Positions 19,801 to 31,563 of a stretch of 64,000 nt of DNA are shown piece by piece; position 1 is the first letter of the stretch, and the number at the start of each line of letters is the position of its first letter. This DNA comes from Lepidodermella squamata. Taxonomy: Eukaryota > Gastrotricha. The stretch lies in the NCBI GenBank assembly GCA_047495785.1, contig JBLDXI010000034.1, positions 1,318,139-1,382,138 of the forward strand. The letters run 5' to 3'. A program made the translations under genes and the position numbers. The notes below the pieces were generated by a model. The model was given only the letters and a program-made list of their open reading frames with translations. It was not told the origin of the DNA and did no database searches.

Positions 19801-20579
19801 TGTGGCGAATTCTTCGTCGAATTCGTCTTCCTCGCTGTTATCGGCCGGCAATCGGTTATCGAGTGGATCCTCTCCATTTCAACAGGTGAGACAGTTTTAA
19901 TTTCCGTATAGTCTATCACGACTTGATTTTTTGTACCTGTGGAATTAGTCTCGTCCGTGGAAAAACACTTTTTATTAGAAAAATTGAGGAAATTATTCGA
20001 ATCTGTTTGCTGTCTTGAAAATAATGTTTACATGGTATACGTTGATTTTCCCTATTTTCCTCTAAAATTTGGCTTCGCCCGGTTTAGACTCAAACTTGGC
20101 TGATCGCTCTGTAGTTTGTATAATAAAATTCTGAGAATATTCCCAATGTAGCGCGTTTATTGGTGCGGAATAGAATTTAATTACCATGTGTTTTGCACCT
20201 AGTGATTAATTATTATCAGCCTTTTTTCGTCAAATAACGTTATGGGACGCTGAATGTCAAACGCGGGTGAAAAAATCGATAATTCAATAATCAAGTGACA
20301 TGTTCATGTATTTTTCAACTTTTAGTAATAATTTTCTTGTTAAAACTGCCTGGGGAGTTTTGTTGGGGATTTTTCAGCCTATATCAGGCTTTCTATTTTC
20401 CGATTCTCGACAAGTCGATTAAAATAACCATTTTGTAGAAATTGCTCTGTGTAATAACGTGAAAATTTGGTTAATTAATTTTTTTACTAGGCATTCATAA
20501 ATGTTTTTGCTGTTTTTTAAGGCCAGATGTTTTTTGAATGTTTACTTTTTATTTTCTTATTTAGGTTCGCCCCCGCTGA
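16805..20579 (+). CDS. RABL3: RABL3 small GTPase-like protein
   Basis: Four exons (16805-16865, 16917-17036, 19179-19885, 20565-20579) give 300 residues; human RABL3 has 236. The P-loop is GDSGVGKTS (residues 18-26). The RABL3-specific stretch [11 protein letters not shown] is followed by VELWDVGGS (G3) and LIGTKVD (G4). The family C-terminus is seen as [22 protein letters not shown]3 lacks a prenylation Cys, and none is seen here. Extra length comes from low-complexity Ser/Pro insertions after the G3 region and at the C-terminus. The last exon encodes only VRPR; reading through the third donor would add VRQF, so both endings are nearly alike. Intron 2 (17037-19178) is the longest recognised in the window and carries transposon relics. 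The gene lies 294 bp after SMC3 and 277 bp before the methyltransferase, all on one strand. Confidence 0.93.
17330..18015 (-). mobile_element. Ty1/Copia retrotransposon relic in RABL3 intron 2
   Basis: On the strand opposite RABL3 there is a broken Copia polyprotein piece. [11 protein letters not shown] is the aspartic-protease active site as found in Copia. Downstream, after a frame change, [15 protein letters not shown] is the conserved strand before the GAG-pre-integrase domain, and WHRRFGHAG with [10 protein letters not shown] belongs to that domain. Stops and frameshifts break it, and no reverse transcriptase or LTRs were found nearby, so it is dead and incomplete. Confidence 0.8.
18303..18497 (-). 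mobile_element. Probable Helitron helicase relic in RABL3 intron 2
   Basis: The minus strand reads [11 protein letters not shown], then after a short gap [19 protein letters not shown] and SRKFVKLNI. An (R/D)D-x-SAQE-x-x-H-x-L-L pattern after a Y-x-x-x-Y-x-x-K segment recalls the region between the Rep and helicase parts of animal Helitrons. Similarity is from memory only. No Helitron ends were located. Confidence 0.4.
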
Positions 20580-20836
20580 TGTGACACTGCTGAGTAAACA
20601 AAGCCTATCTCTTTCGCCTTCCATTCCCAACCGAATCGTAAAATATTCTTCATAATTCATTATTTTTGTTGATATCATGGAAACATTCCATAATAATTAA
20701 ATTATGAAAAATTTGAATTTCAAACGATGAAATATGCATTTTATTTTCATTTTGTAGGAATATTAATAATAGATTTTTCCAATTTTTCCTGCTGGGATAT
20801 TTTGTGTTTTTGTGACAAAAAAAATCTCACGAAAAA

Positions 20837-20860
20837 ATGGCTGATTCCCGGTTGAAATGA
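20837..20860 (+). promoter_or_regulatory. Upstream ORF overlapping the start of the TRMT9B-like gene
   Basis: An ATG 20 bases before the main start opens a seven-codon ORF (MADSRLK) whose TGA overlaps the main ATG as ATGA. If it lies in the mature leader, it could limit initiation or work by termination-reinitiation. It may instead be removed by splicing or a downstream transcription start. Confidence 0.45.
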
Positions 20861-23221
20861 CGTCGGCATTGTGCGAGGCTGCGACATTGACACCCGAGCC
20901 TAATTTCAGCGACAACGCGACCGATCAACTGTCGAAAAGCCCGTCTTTCGTCGAGCAGCAATTCGTGCACGATGTGTACAAAGAAATCGCGCACTGCTTC
21001 ACAACGCCGGAGAACCGCCGATGGCCGAATGTTGTCAGCTTTCTGGACTCGCTAGACGACGGAGCACTGGTTTGCGACGTCGGCTGCGGCGATGGCAAGT
21101 ACATGGCGACCGAGGCTGCGCTCAATGGCAAATTAGCGATAATTTCTGTCGATTTGTGTGCCAATCTGTTGGAGTCTGCGGTGGCTTATGCCGAGAAAAC
21201 GCCGGCCTGTGACGTTGTGGCTTCGAATAACTTGTCGTTAGGTAAATTTTATGAATTTTATTCAAAAAATGGAAAGAATTTGTTAGAAATTTCAAAAAAA
21301 GAATGATTTTGAGAAATCCAAGTCACTGAGCTTGCTTACCACCAAACTCGGGTTTTCACGTCGAAATAATTTTCCTTTTAGTCCGATTTTAACTGGCGGT
21401 GGGGTAATGTGATATCTTCGTTTATCTCAATAACTTCATTAAAATCTCGCGGTTTAAAAATTTTACTTCCACTTATTAACCTTTTTTGGTTGAGTGGGCA
21501 AAGTTCACTTACAAAATTCTTAAAATTGCTGGTAAGGGTTCCATAAGGTCCAAAGGTCCATGAGATGTTGATTTTAAGAGGTTTCATTTTCATTCGTAAT
21601 TTAATGTATTTAGGTTTCCGAGATGGCTGCTTCGATGGCGTTGTTTCTGTCGGAGTACTGCATCATTTCTCGACCGTCGATCGGCGAGTTCAAGCTCTCC
21701 GCGAACTAGGCCGGCTGCTCCGACCCGACGGTGGTCGTTTGTTAGTCTACGTCTGGGCGCTCGAACAGCCGCGGCGCAATTTCTCAGCCCAGGACATTCT
21801 CGTCCCAGCCGACGTCGATGTGCCATCGCCTAGCCGCGGTCGCCTGAAAAAAGCGAGTTCAGTCGCGGTGACCCCCGAAACGGCATGGCCGGTGAAAAAT
21901 GGCCATCGCGTTGTGTTCGAGGAATTTCCTAACTGGCCGAATGGCAATAGCGCAATCAACGTGTCTGTCGATAATATTGTGAAAAAGCTCAACGACGAAA
22001 ACGGCTGTGTCACCAATGGCGATGTGGCGGCTAGCAGGAAAAGCTCATTATCAGCAGCTATGTAAGTGATTGCCTCGCTTTTCAGCTTCATACCGATCCA
22101 GCTTGTAGAATCGATCAAGTAAAAATTCAGGATTTTTCGATATCAGAAGTTTTAAAAACAAATAATAATTTGGCGGGGCCAAATATATACAGCATGCCCT
22201 ATAATTTTCTCAACCATTTTTCATTTTGCGAATTTTTTGAGGAAATGAAACTAATTTTTCGAAAAAATGCCCTCTGGGGGATTCTTTCATCCTTTATTTA
22301 AGATTTTACCGAAGAAATTTAAAATTGAAAACCCCAATGGTAACTGGTTTGGAAATTTTCGGTTTTTACCTGGCTGGATCAAATTTCTTCGGATTTTTTA
22401 ATCCCATTCACAAGAGACATTACTTTGTGACTATTCTTATGGCACTTTCTATTTTTCTGAGATTTTTCTGGCAATGACTGTCAAGTCTTTTACAGAATTT
22501 CTTGCTAAATTTGAAAATAATTTATTCAGAATAACGCTGGTCTATAATAATAGCTTTTCAAGTTCTGAACAGTGCTTTCAGGACCACTTAAATATTCCAA
22601 AAGCTGGTTTTCCTCACCCTTCCGGAAAAGGAGCGCCCCTTTTTAAAAATATTTTTTTTCATATTTCTTTTATTAATTTGTATCAAGTTGACTCATTAGC
22701 CAGAATTTTTAGACACGTCAATAAAATTACCCTATTTCATTTTTTTCAGTTCTGCACCGGAAACGAACCCTGAGCCAACGCCGTCGCTGTTTTCCCGCAT
22801 GTTGCCGCCATTCCTGCGATCGAAACGTGACAAAAGCCCGAATGGACTCGTCAACAAGCCTGCGAACAAAGAAGTGCCAGCTGAAACCCCGTCGCCAGTA
22901 GCTGAAGCAGCAAGTTGTGAAAATAACGAGCCGACCAGCCAACGTGCCCTCTACCGGTATTACCACGTGTTTTGCCGCGGTGAATTGGAGAGCCTAGTCG
23001 AGACGCTGAATCGCGAGTGCCAAGACCTCAGCGACGTCCACTGCACGAAAAAACCGCCGCATCGCCCGGTCACGACAGCCTCATCTCCGTGCTTAACCGC
23101 TGTTGAAACTAATTCGTCTAGTCCGATGTCAAGCCATCGCAATGTGAAATTGAACCTCAAAATCGTGCGATCGTTCTACGACCACGCAAACTGGGCTGTT
23201 GAGTTACAGCGCGTTTACTAG
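20857..23221 (+). CDS. TRMT9B: tRNA wobble-uridine methyltransferase, TRMT9B/Trm9 type
   Basis: Three exons (20857-21241, 21614-22061, 22750-23221) give 434 residues. Human TRMT9B (KIAA1456) has 454, and there is no AlkB or RRM part as in ALKBH8. The N-terminal VHDVYKEIAHCF and the SAM-binding motif I VCDVGCGDGKY are followed by FDGVVSVGVLHHFST and GRLLVYVWALEQ, all typical of the Trm9/ALKBH8 methyltransferase fold. The C-terminus has YRYYHVFCRGELESL and YDHANWAVEL, the closing family motifs, after a poorly conserved linker rich in Ser and Pro. Trm9-type enzymes methylate cm5U34 in tRNA with a TRM112 partner; vertebrate TRMT9B may have diverged in activity. A short upstream ORF overlaps its ATG. 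Confidence 0.9.
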
Positions 23222-26060
23222 TCAGAGATTTCACTTCATGGCCATCAATCGTCTTTTTTGTAATCTCATCATAGCTTTCGTTTCTAAATTTTCATGGCGT
23301 TTATCCGGTGAATTTTTAGCCGTGGTTCTTTAGTTTTCCTCTGCCATTTTTTCGAGTGAACTGACGATGTCTTCTTCATATAATTAGCTGATGTTTGGAA
23401 TGTTGTTGCGTTTTTCTTCCCGAATTTTACGTCCATAATGAACAATTCTCTTCGTTATATAGCTTTATGGTCTAAAGCATTCCACTCATGAAAAAATAAG
23501 AATCTGAAAACGCGTAATTCGATATAATAATTTTTCTCAGCCAAATTCACATCTTCCTCGATTTGTTGAATTACCAATTGCTTGATTTGATTTGATTGTT
23601 TTATCGGTCGCGTGAAATATTTCTCATTGTTGCTCACTTAATTTTCGTGACGGCTTTATTCTATCGACTCTCGGTTTTATTTTGATACAATATTCAGAGC
23701 TACTCTGCACGCGGGTTGTATTACTAAAGTGTTGTTGTCATACATAATATTTTGTTTCGGCTGTAATGTCGTGCGTTATTGACGGAATTCTACTATTTTT
23801 GATCTAATGCACACTGCTTGGCGGGTGAAGTAAAAATCTGGTTTTTTTTGAATAAAACTATAAGTGATCGAGTGCAGCGAACGTGAAATCAGTGGTGCGC
23901 ATCGAGGCGCGAAGATGCTGGCGTAAATATGAAAAATTGATGCAACGAGTGTCATCGATCGCCCGCCGGTGTTCTATTATCTGGCGACGTCTTGCGGCGT
24001 TGTTGGCTAAATGGGTTTTATAAAGACGCCGGCGTAAATAACGCGGACAGGTGTGCTAGTTGCAGCCGCCATTCAATGATATAATAACGGCTGGATAGTA
24101 TCGCCAATTTCCTGCGCGCCTGAAAACCAGGCGACTGATTGGTTGCCAATTATCGGCTCGGAAATGGGCTGATTTTACGTTATCCCCATAGCGCTGTGAG
24201 CAGCTGATCGTTTTTTCCATGAACAATAGGTACTCACTCTAATGCTGAACCGGCCTAATCCCGTCCCATGGGTTCGGACTTTGTTTTTGCGACTCATAAA
24301 AAGAGACGGCGGAGAGCAGGCCAAGTGGCTCGTTATTATCATGTCAGTATAGTAACCAATATTGCGCACAATACTAGCTGTTTTTCGCAATTAATATTAT
24401 TTGCTTATGTTCTGCTTATTACTGTTCTCGCTACATGAGCAGATATTCTTCCAATTATCAGCCTTTTACATCGAGGACATTTCAGGAAAACCCTCCATGG
24501 CGAAACGTCGATACGAATTTTATTAGGGAAATGACAGGTATTTCATTCCGTATTTGAACCTTCGTCTTTCATTAGTCAGCTTTATGAACAGTCGAGGACG
24601 TGGAAATCAGGGTGGTATGCCCGTAGCGACATTTGTATCTCGCATCATTAACTAACTACCTACCCACCGAAATATTTCGCGAAAAAACAAGCACAAAGTA
24701 GGTAACCTTCCGATGAGGTTCGAGGAAGAGTTAAGCTAATCCCGGATAGCCTCATCAACTGCATTTATTCCCTCGATCGAAAAGTTGAAAATGTTGATGT
24801 TTTGAAGCAAGGCTGGGCTCTCTGCCAATGCAATTGCATAACAACCTAGAGCTTCACCTGCAAAACAACCCCCCAGTTATGGTGTCTCATCAGGGTGGTT
24901 GGAAACTCCAGCCGTTATCGCAATTAATCATAATTATCAAGAATCAAGAATCAGCAGGCACTTGACCCATGCATTTCTCCAACTTCCCCAAAACTTACTT
25001 TTAGTAAAAATCGACGTTTGAAACTTTTCGAAAATGTTCCAATCCTTCAGTTTTCGCTTGCAGAATTTTAGGTACTTTATCTGATGGCACGTCGGTCATA
25101 GGCTATTTATAGCCATACAAATTCAAATCGCCCTTTCTCTGTAATCTGCAAACCTAGAACCTATGCAGTTTCTCGTCTCTGCGGTGAATCTGTCGCATTC
25201 AGTAATAGCTAGTCAGTAGTCAGCAGCTACAATCGAACAATTTATGGCGATTGCGCTTTATGAAGTAAAAATAGTCTGCATCGCGTGAAAATGAGGCGTG
25301 CTGGTTATAGAGGCGAGCCGTACACCCCCGTTGTTTATTTATACCGATGAAACCGATTACCTTGGCACGTATAACTAGAGGTCTCGACGCCTGTACTTTT
25401 TAAGCATTATTTACATAAGCAGGCGAATTGAGCTATGCGGAAGTTATCAGCGCGATCATGCGCGTTTCTTTCACTTTTTCGCCCATGCACCGCTAGTTGA
25501 GTATTGATGCATTGCCCATTCTGGAAAAAAGGAAACTGCCCGAATTATCGCAGTCTCATTTAAACCCTGTTGTCAAAACAAATCTTAGCTAGCAATAAAA
25601 TGCACTAAGAATCAAGACAATTTTCAGTTAATGCATATAATGTTGTGTCTTGTGTCTTGTTGTGCCCTCCTCAGTGATCAGATCGATGCTGGCTGGTCTC
25701 TACTCGCACTGCACGGCACGTGTTACCTCTTGCCACAAATCGATTTTGTGTTTGCTGCTCTGCCCTCGCGCGCGATTTTCGTCCAGCAATGAGCTTCTTA
25801 TGATTAATATTTCACGAGGGCCCACTAGTACCACGCCGTATAGTAGAGGATTTGGAGAAACTCGTATACCGTCTTCGGTCCTCCAGGTCGAAATGCGACT
25901 TCGATGAGCTAATAATTACAATATTCCGAACACTCAGAAAACCGCCGGCTGAATTTATGATAAATATTTCCCATTCTATAGGCTTTGCATCTTTGTAAAC
26001 ATGAGACCACGGAAGAAGATTTCGGTGGCCACATTGATATTATAGCCAATAAATTGGGGC
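23222..26060. other. Gene-poor stretch of 2.8 kb
   Basis: The 3' flank of the TRMT9B-like gene and the upstream region of the four-helix membrane gene. Codon-like patterns are absent, short ORFs carry no recognisable domains, and no tRNA-like cloverleaf or inverted repeat was noticed by eye. It probably holds regulatory sequence. Confidence 0.4.
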
Positions 26061-27507
26061 ATGGTGACGCTGCAGTTTCAGTCGACGAAGGAAGTGCATC
26101 TCCTCACCACAACCGCTGCCATTTCCGTCTTTCTATGGGGCATGTCACTTAGCCACGTCCTAATCTATACGAACAACAGTAAAAAACTCCTTTTAACCTA
26201 GTTCTCCGATATTCACACCTGTTTTACAGAACTTCTTGTGCTCATTGCCATATTCTTTCTAATTATATGGGTAGCCTGCTTACTGGTGACAAGTGAGTTT
26301 GAGAATATTTGGGAATTTAATGGCGTTAATAAATTGTTCCTTAGTTTATAAACTCGTTCAGGTGTTCAGAAGAAAACGGCAAGAGGAAGCGAATCAAAAA
26401 CTGGCTACGAAAAGATGGCTTTGTTCCAGACCTTCTTCGGAAATAGGAACTAAAGTCGGCGAGAGCCAATCGCCCCCACCACTTCCTGTCCCCGCCACAA
26501 CAGCCCCGATCTCAATAACCTGCGTCTACAACATGCTAACAGTTAGCTACGTCTCAACACTATGGAGTTCCTTGATTATAGGCTCGAATCTCTTCCTATG
26601 CGTCGTGGTTTACATTGACGCAACTCGTGAGTACGCGCCTGCAGTATTGGGGTCAGAACCGCCGCCAGGTAGTGATTCTAGGGAGAACCAAGACGAATCA
26701 GATCCAACCTTCCTCACAAAACACATCGTCATACCTCTTATTGTCTACATAGCCTCTATTGTTGCCTGGATGTGCTCCATAATTTTTGGCAGTTTGCTAA
26801 ATCAACCCCTCGAGGATGGTGACGATGTCCCCATGTCATCGACGACTTCAGGTGGCCATCACGGCGGCGGGGATGACGCGTCAACCCTGCATTACTCGCT
26901 GAATTACGGAACTGGCCATGGTTTGCTTGCTCAACAAAGTCATCGGCAGTCAATGGCTAGGTCCGATTGTGAAAATATTAGAACTAGCATCCCGTCGCCT
27001 GGATCTGGGCCGACCCTCGACTGTGAGGAGAGGAAACAGCGGCAGCACACTGTTGTAGTCTCTTTTGCGAACAAAATAGTGACAAGTCAAGTAGCACCAG
27101 TCAGCCATGACCAACCCGCGAGTTTCGAGTATGGAATCGAAGGTCTTACAGAGGAACCTCAGGTCCAGTACCCTATACCCTACAGATCTCCGTCGAATCC
27201 TACTTTAAAACCTGTTTATGCGCGAGTTAGAGGCTACGGCGCTAACGAGCAGTCTTCATGTTCAACATTGACAGCTGTCTCGCCCTGTGAAGAAAGTAGA
27301 CCTATTGTCGCCAAAGTTCCGTTTTCAGTATCAGCCCTATCCAGCTTAACAACTAATTCTTCCGAATCATCTTCTGCCTATCCTTACAATGATGATCAGT
27401 CCGATGGCACTACGACAATCATTTTGACTACGGCAAAAAATGCTGCGGTTTCAATGTTACCGCCATCGCCGACTCGCCAAGGTATTCCGAGCTCACAAAC
27501 GTATTGA
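26061..27507 (+). CDS. Four-helix membrane protein of unknown family
   Basis: Three exons (26061-26178, 26230-26292, 26345-27507) with 51- and 52-bp introns give 447 residues. Four hydrophobic helices are seen at about residues 15-36, 41-60, 134-151 and 188-209. The loop after helix 2 is basic (VFRRKRQEEANQK), pointing to the cytosol. The second half, about 235 residues, is hydrophilic, Ser/Thr/Pro-rich and looks disordered, with several His/Gly-rich patches. Introns fall between helix 1 and helix 2 and just after helix 2. The spacing resembles four-TM families such as claudins or tetraspanins, but neither the claudin W-LW-C-C pattern nor the tetraspanin CCG motif is present, so no family is assigned. 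Its stop lies 252 bp from that of the convergent Tg-1 gene. Confidence 0.7.
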
Positions 27508-27759
27508 TACCCTTCTGCCTGGCTACCCTCTTTCATTTTACCTCATCAGGGAGTGAAAACTGGTTAAACTTGTTCGATTTATAGCGATTTTATACAATTT
27601 TTGTCAAGTCAAGCTTATTTTTTGTAGAATTTGCGCTTTGATAATAAAATCAGCTTTTGAATTTTCCGGTAACTTATTTATTTTCAATTTTGACTTTCAT
27701 TTGTCTGAAGAAAAGCAGATCGCTAATAAGCAGCCTAAAGTTATGTTATTCAAGGAGTT

Positions 27760-29165
27760 CTAACATTGGAGCTTTTGAATTTCGCCAATGCTGACGGGTT
27801 CGACAGCCTCGAGCTTCTGGCCCTTGCGATCAACGCAGTGGCAAACAGAGCCGATGCATTGAATGGGGTTGTAGTTGCCGAGATTGTCGCAGGAGAAGAG
27901 GAGGCCGACCATGCCAGTCTTCCTGAAATCAGCCTGAGCACGGGCGCATTCGCAGTCCATCTTCGAGGCGAATCCAACGTTAGCAGAGTGGCCGGTGGGG
28001 ATGCCCTGGCTGTCAACGCACTGGCAGACGGCTTCGCGGCACTGGCGAGGGTGGTACGAACCATCTTCGAGGCACTGAGGCTTGTGGCGACCGCCCATGC
28101 GGATGGTTGAGCTCTGTTGGATGAGTTCGACTTCACGAGCGCAAGCACCCTGTTCGACGGCTTGACGCTTGTCAGCAGCGCAGCTCAGGGTCGAGATCAT
28201 GTGGATCGGGACGGCTTCGATGGCTTCGAGACGCTGACCGACCTGGTCGACGCAGTGGCAAACAGAGCCGATGCACTGGACGGGGTTGTAGTTCCCGAGG
28301 GCGTCGCACGAGTAGGTGAGACCAACGAGGCCAACCATGCCCTTGCGCTGGTAGTCGGCTTGTTTGCGAGCGCATTCTAAAACAGAAAATTGTGATCATT
28401 GAATTCGACAATAAGGCATTTTTTTAATTTGTAGAAGGCATTGATTTAGTAGTTGAGACTCTGAGAGTAACTAGAAGTAGTAACTTGAAGCTTACCGCAG
28501 TTCATATCAGCAGCCTGGGAAATGTGAGCCGAGACTTCAGTCGGGCGGCCCTTAGAGTCGACACAGGTGCAGACAGAGCCGAAGCACTGGCGGGGGTGGT
28601 ACGAGCCATCTTCACGGCAGACTGGTTTCTTCTGGCCAAGACGAACCGGGCCCTGTTCGAGGAGCTCGAGCTCACGGGCGCAGGCACCTTGTTCAACAGC
28701 CTGGCGCTTCTCCTCACGCTGGGCGCAGGGGAGAGTGGAAATCTGGCTGATGTGAACTTCTTCAACAGCCTCGAGCTTCTTGCCCTTGGTGTCGACGCAG
28801 CGGCAAACTGAGCCGGTGCACTGGACGGCGTTGTAGTTGCCGAGCTCGTCACAGTCGAACATAAGACCGACCATGCCGGTCTTCAGGAACTCAGCCTGGT
28901 CGCGGGCACACTGGCAAGTCATTTTGTAGGCGGAGCCAACGTTAGCGGAGTGGCCGGTGGGCTTGCCCTGGGTATCGACGCACTGGCAGACGGCTTCACG
29001 GCACTGGCGGGGGTTGTACGAGCCATCTTCAAGGCACTGAGGCTTGTGGAGACCGGGGCGGGCGATCATGGAGGTGAGGCCCTTGAGCTCACGGTGGCAA
29101 GGTCCCATTTCAGCAGAGGCAACACCGCAAAACGCGGCGACGGCCAAACATACGATGAATTTCAT
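27760..29165 (-). CDS. Secreted protein with six thyroglobulin type-1 domains
   Basis: Two exons (29165-28496 and 28376-27760) join within a Cys-Glu-Cys codon series (phase 1) to give 428 residues. After a signal peptide (MKFIVCLAVAAFCGVASAE) there are six Tg-1 domains in three pairs, each with the order CARxxxE/A...CxxxGxYxPxQC...CxCVD...C. In the family the core is usually CWCV. Here the Trp is replaced in all six (CQCV, CRCV, CTCV, CHCV, CQCV, CHCV). Tg-1 domains often inhibit cysteine or aspartic proteases or act as matrix modules. A protease-inhibitor or structural secreted role is inferred. A TATA box sits 53-61 bp upstream of the ATG, and Cys/Gly-rich codon use is even, which fits a strongly expressed gene. 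Confidence 0.92.
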
Positions 29166-29217
29166 TCTAAGGTTATTGAAACTTGATCAATTGTGAAGAT
29201 TTAGGGGTTCCCCTAGC

Positions 29218-29226
29218 CTATTTATA
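29218..29226 (-). promoter_or_regulatory. TATA box of the Tg-1 gene
   Basis: TATAAATAG on the minus strand, 53 bp upstream of the ATG at 29165, predicts a leader of about 20-25 bases. It is among the best TATA matches in the window. Confidence 0.65.
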
Positions 29227-29781
29227 CTGCTGGGTGCAGTCTGCGAAAACAACTGTCGGCATGTCGGAGCTTCCCACGCCGTGAGCATTTTTTTACCAGC
29301 TTCGTAATCGGTCTCGTGATTTTTGAGGGGGTAAGAAAAAACAAAAATAATAGAGCCTTATCGCATGGAAACACTACGTCTCACTGGGTGGGAAAGTTAC
29401 GCCCAGGGTTTTAGAACTGGTTTCATGCTGAAGGAATCCGTTTTGCAATGTCTGGTTTGTTATCTAACGCACGTGGATGAAATTCGTCGCATTCAAGAAC
29501 AAAACAGTGTCCCATGACGTCACACAGCGTCTGAAAGGAGGCAAATCATGGTGTGACTATTGCTATCTAAATGTAAATAAACAATAAAAAACTTGCACCT
29601 ATGGAAGAAGTTCGCTCAAAATTCGGCGAGGGCAAAATGGACAGAAAACACACTTCTCGAATTTCAAAACAGAAAACGTGACTTTATTAAATAATTTCGA
29701 GCGGCTGTTGTGTAAAAATAATTCTACCAGAAAAAGCAAACGGAAACAACAAAATATTCACCGGGAAAGGTTCATTCCCAC
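29227..29781. other. Intergenic region between Tg-1 gene promoter and glutaminase 3' end
   Basis: About 550 bp of promoter and 3' flank. Minus-strand AATAAA (plus TTTATT at about 29684) lies about 100 bp past the glutaminase stop and may be its poly(A) signal. No coding signal was seen. Confidence 0.4.
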
Positions 29782-31563
29782 TTAGGCCTTTCTCGGATCA
29801 CTTCCTTGAGAGTTGACATTGGATTTGCCGTAACTTTTCAGGTATTCAACAACCTGAGTCCTTCCGAATCTCTCAGCATCATCGAGCGGCGAAAATCCCC
29901 AGCGATCTCGAGGCGATGGATTGCAGTGGCACTTCTCAAGGATGAACTTCACAACATCCAAATGCCCCTCAGCGGCTCCCAAATGCAAGGCAGTTCTTCC
30001 ATCATAATCTGACATTGAAATATCAAGTCCTTGAAGGTAGAACCTCCTCAGGGCCGAAACGTCGCCATTTGCAGCACTAAATAAGAGAGCTACGACTTGA
30101 TTCGACTGCGATTGAATTTCGCGCCGCCTGGGGTCGTATTTCTGCGAGCCAGAGTACCTCACATTATCGTAGTTGTGAAAATTGAAAACTCGGACTAGAT
30201 CTTCACAAAATTGGATGCCTCGAACCGAGTTGCCTAATTCGTCCAAAGGCGGGGACCAGGTGCAGATACCCATTACATTAGGGACTACTAACATGATACA
30301 TCCGGACACCCCAGATTTCGCAGGTAGACCAACTTTAAAGGCAAATTTCCCTGAGTAATCGTACATTCCACAGGAATGCATTAGGGACAACGTGTTTCGC
30401 ACAGCTTCACCAGCCAACACTCGCTCACCAGTTAGAGGGCAAATACCGCCATTTGCCAGTGTTGAGGCGATTACGGCGCAGGATTCTGCCGTCACGTCAA
30501 CCGAGCAGAATTGGAAGTAAAGATCTAATGTATCAGCCAGCTTAGCATTTTCTGGGAAAACCTTATTCTCCTGCATGTAGTAGGCCAAGGCGAAATTCCT
30601 ATCCGCTGTTTCTCGCTCTGATAGGAACGTAGAATTGCTGAAGCCGACGTACTCACCCCCAGCCAGTCGCCTATATTCGTTGAATACGTAGTCAAATCGA
30701 TCTGACATAGACCATTCAGTTTTCAGGAGGGAGCAAATAGCGATAGCTCCTGCATTAATCATTGGATTATGAGGCTTTTTGTGGTAATCAAGGCTCAGTT
30801 CATTGAAGGACCGCCCACTCGGCTCCTGGCCAACGTGAGAATGAACCTCCTCTGGAGTCAAATCATTCAAAGCAATCGCGTAATTCAAAGGTTTGCTCGC
30901 AGATTGGAGGCAAAACGGCACTTTTGTGTCTCCGATTGAGTATCGCTGACCGTCGACGGTGCAAACTGAGATAGCCCAGTAGTTAGGGTCGAACCGGGCT
31001 AGCTGAGGGATGTAACTAGCCACTTTACCACCAATATTGCTTCGACAGCTTTCGAAGAGATTGTCGATTGAACGGCAGAATTTGTTAAATTCAGGAATAA
31101 CGAATTCGCCCTCCAAGGCTTGGCAAATCAATTCACAATTTTCCTGTAACAATAAACCAAAACTTACATCGTAGCTCAAACGTGATAAATTGTAAATACC
31201 TGAATGCAGTCGATGAATTGATCACGGGATAGCTGTAAATCTTCGCTAATGCCACCCTCGTCACTTTCTTCAGAAGAATGTCCAGCACAAACTTTTAGTT
31301 TCTTGAAGAATTGTTTCAGTCGAGGATCTGATCGTCGTAGCCCGGTGTGAGTTAGCAGCTGGACAAATCTTGCCATCGAAACCATATGAGTGGTCTCATT
31401 CTTCAACAGCTCATACAGCAACTCCAACTTGCGAGAATCCGTCGCTGAGTTAAGCTCCGCGGAACTAAAGAAATAAGCCGAAGTTCAGCAATAAATTTGC
31501 CAAATTTGTGCTATCAACTCACATTTTAGTTATCGTTGCATTCAAGTCTTTGCTTCCAGACAT
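29782..31563 (-). CDS. GLS: Glutaminase (GLS/GLS2 family) with C-terminal ankyrin repeats
   Basis: Three exons (31563-31523, 31464-31200, 31143-29782; introns 58 and 56 bp) give 555 residues. The family converts glutamine to glutamate and ammonia. The N-terminal helical region has LLYELLKNETTH and GLRRSDPRLKQF. The beta-lactamase-like catalytic core shows FCLQSASKPLNYAI with the catalytic Ser183 and Lys186, then KPHNPMINAGAI, YVGFSNSTFLSERE, SLMHSCGMYDYSGKFAF and LPAKSGVSGCIMLVVPNV. Ankyrin repeats close the protein (DGRTALHLGAAEGHLDVVKF). The N-terminus MSGSKDLNATITK has no basic amphipathic leader, although GLS enzymes are normally mitochondrial; a first exon further upstream may be missing from this reading. 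The small first exon was chosen because its phase and splice sites fit. Confidence 0.93.

Noticed and set aside
27766-29186. Several plus-strand ORFs of 78-114 codons across the Tg-1 gene
   Set aside because: Mirror of Cys/Gly codons in the real gene; repeats follow the Tg-1 domains.
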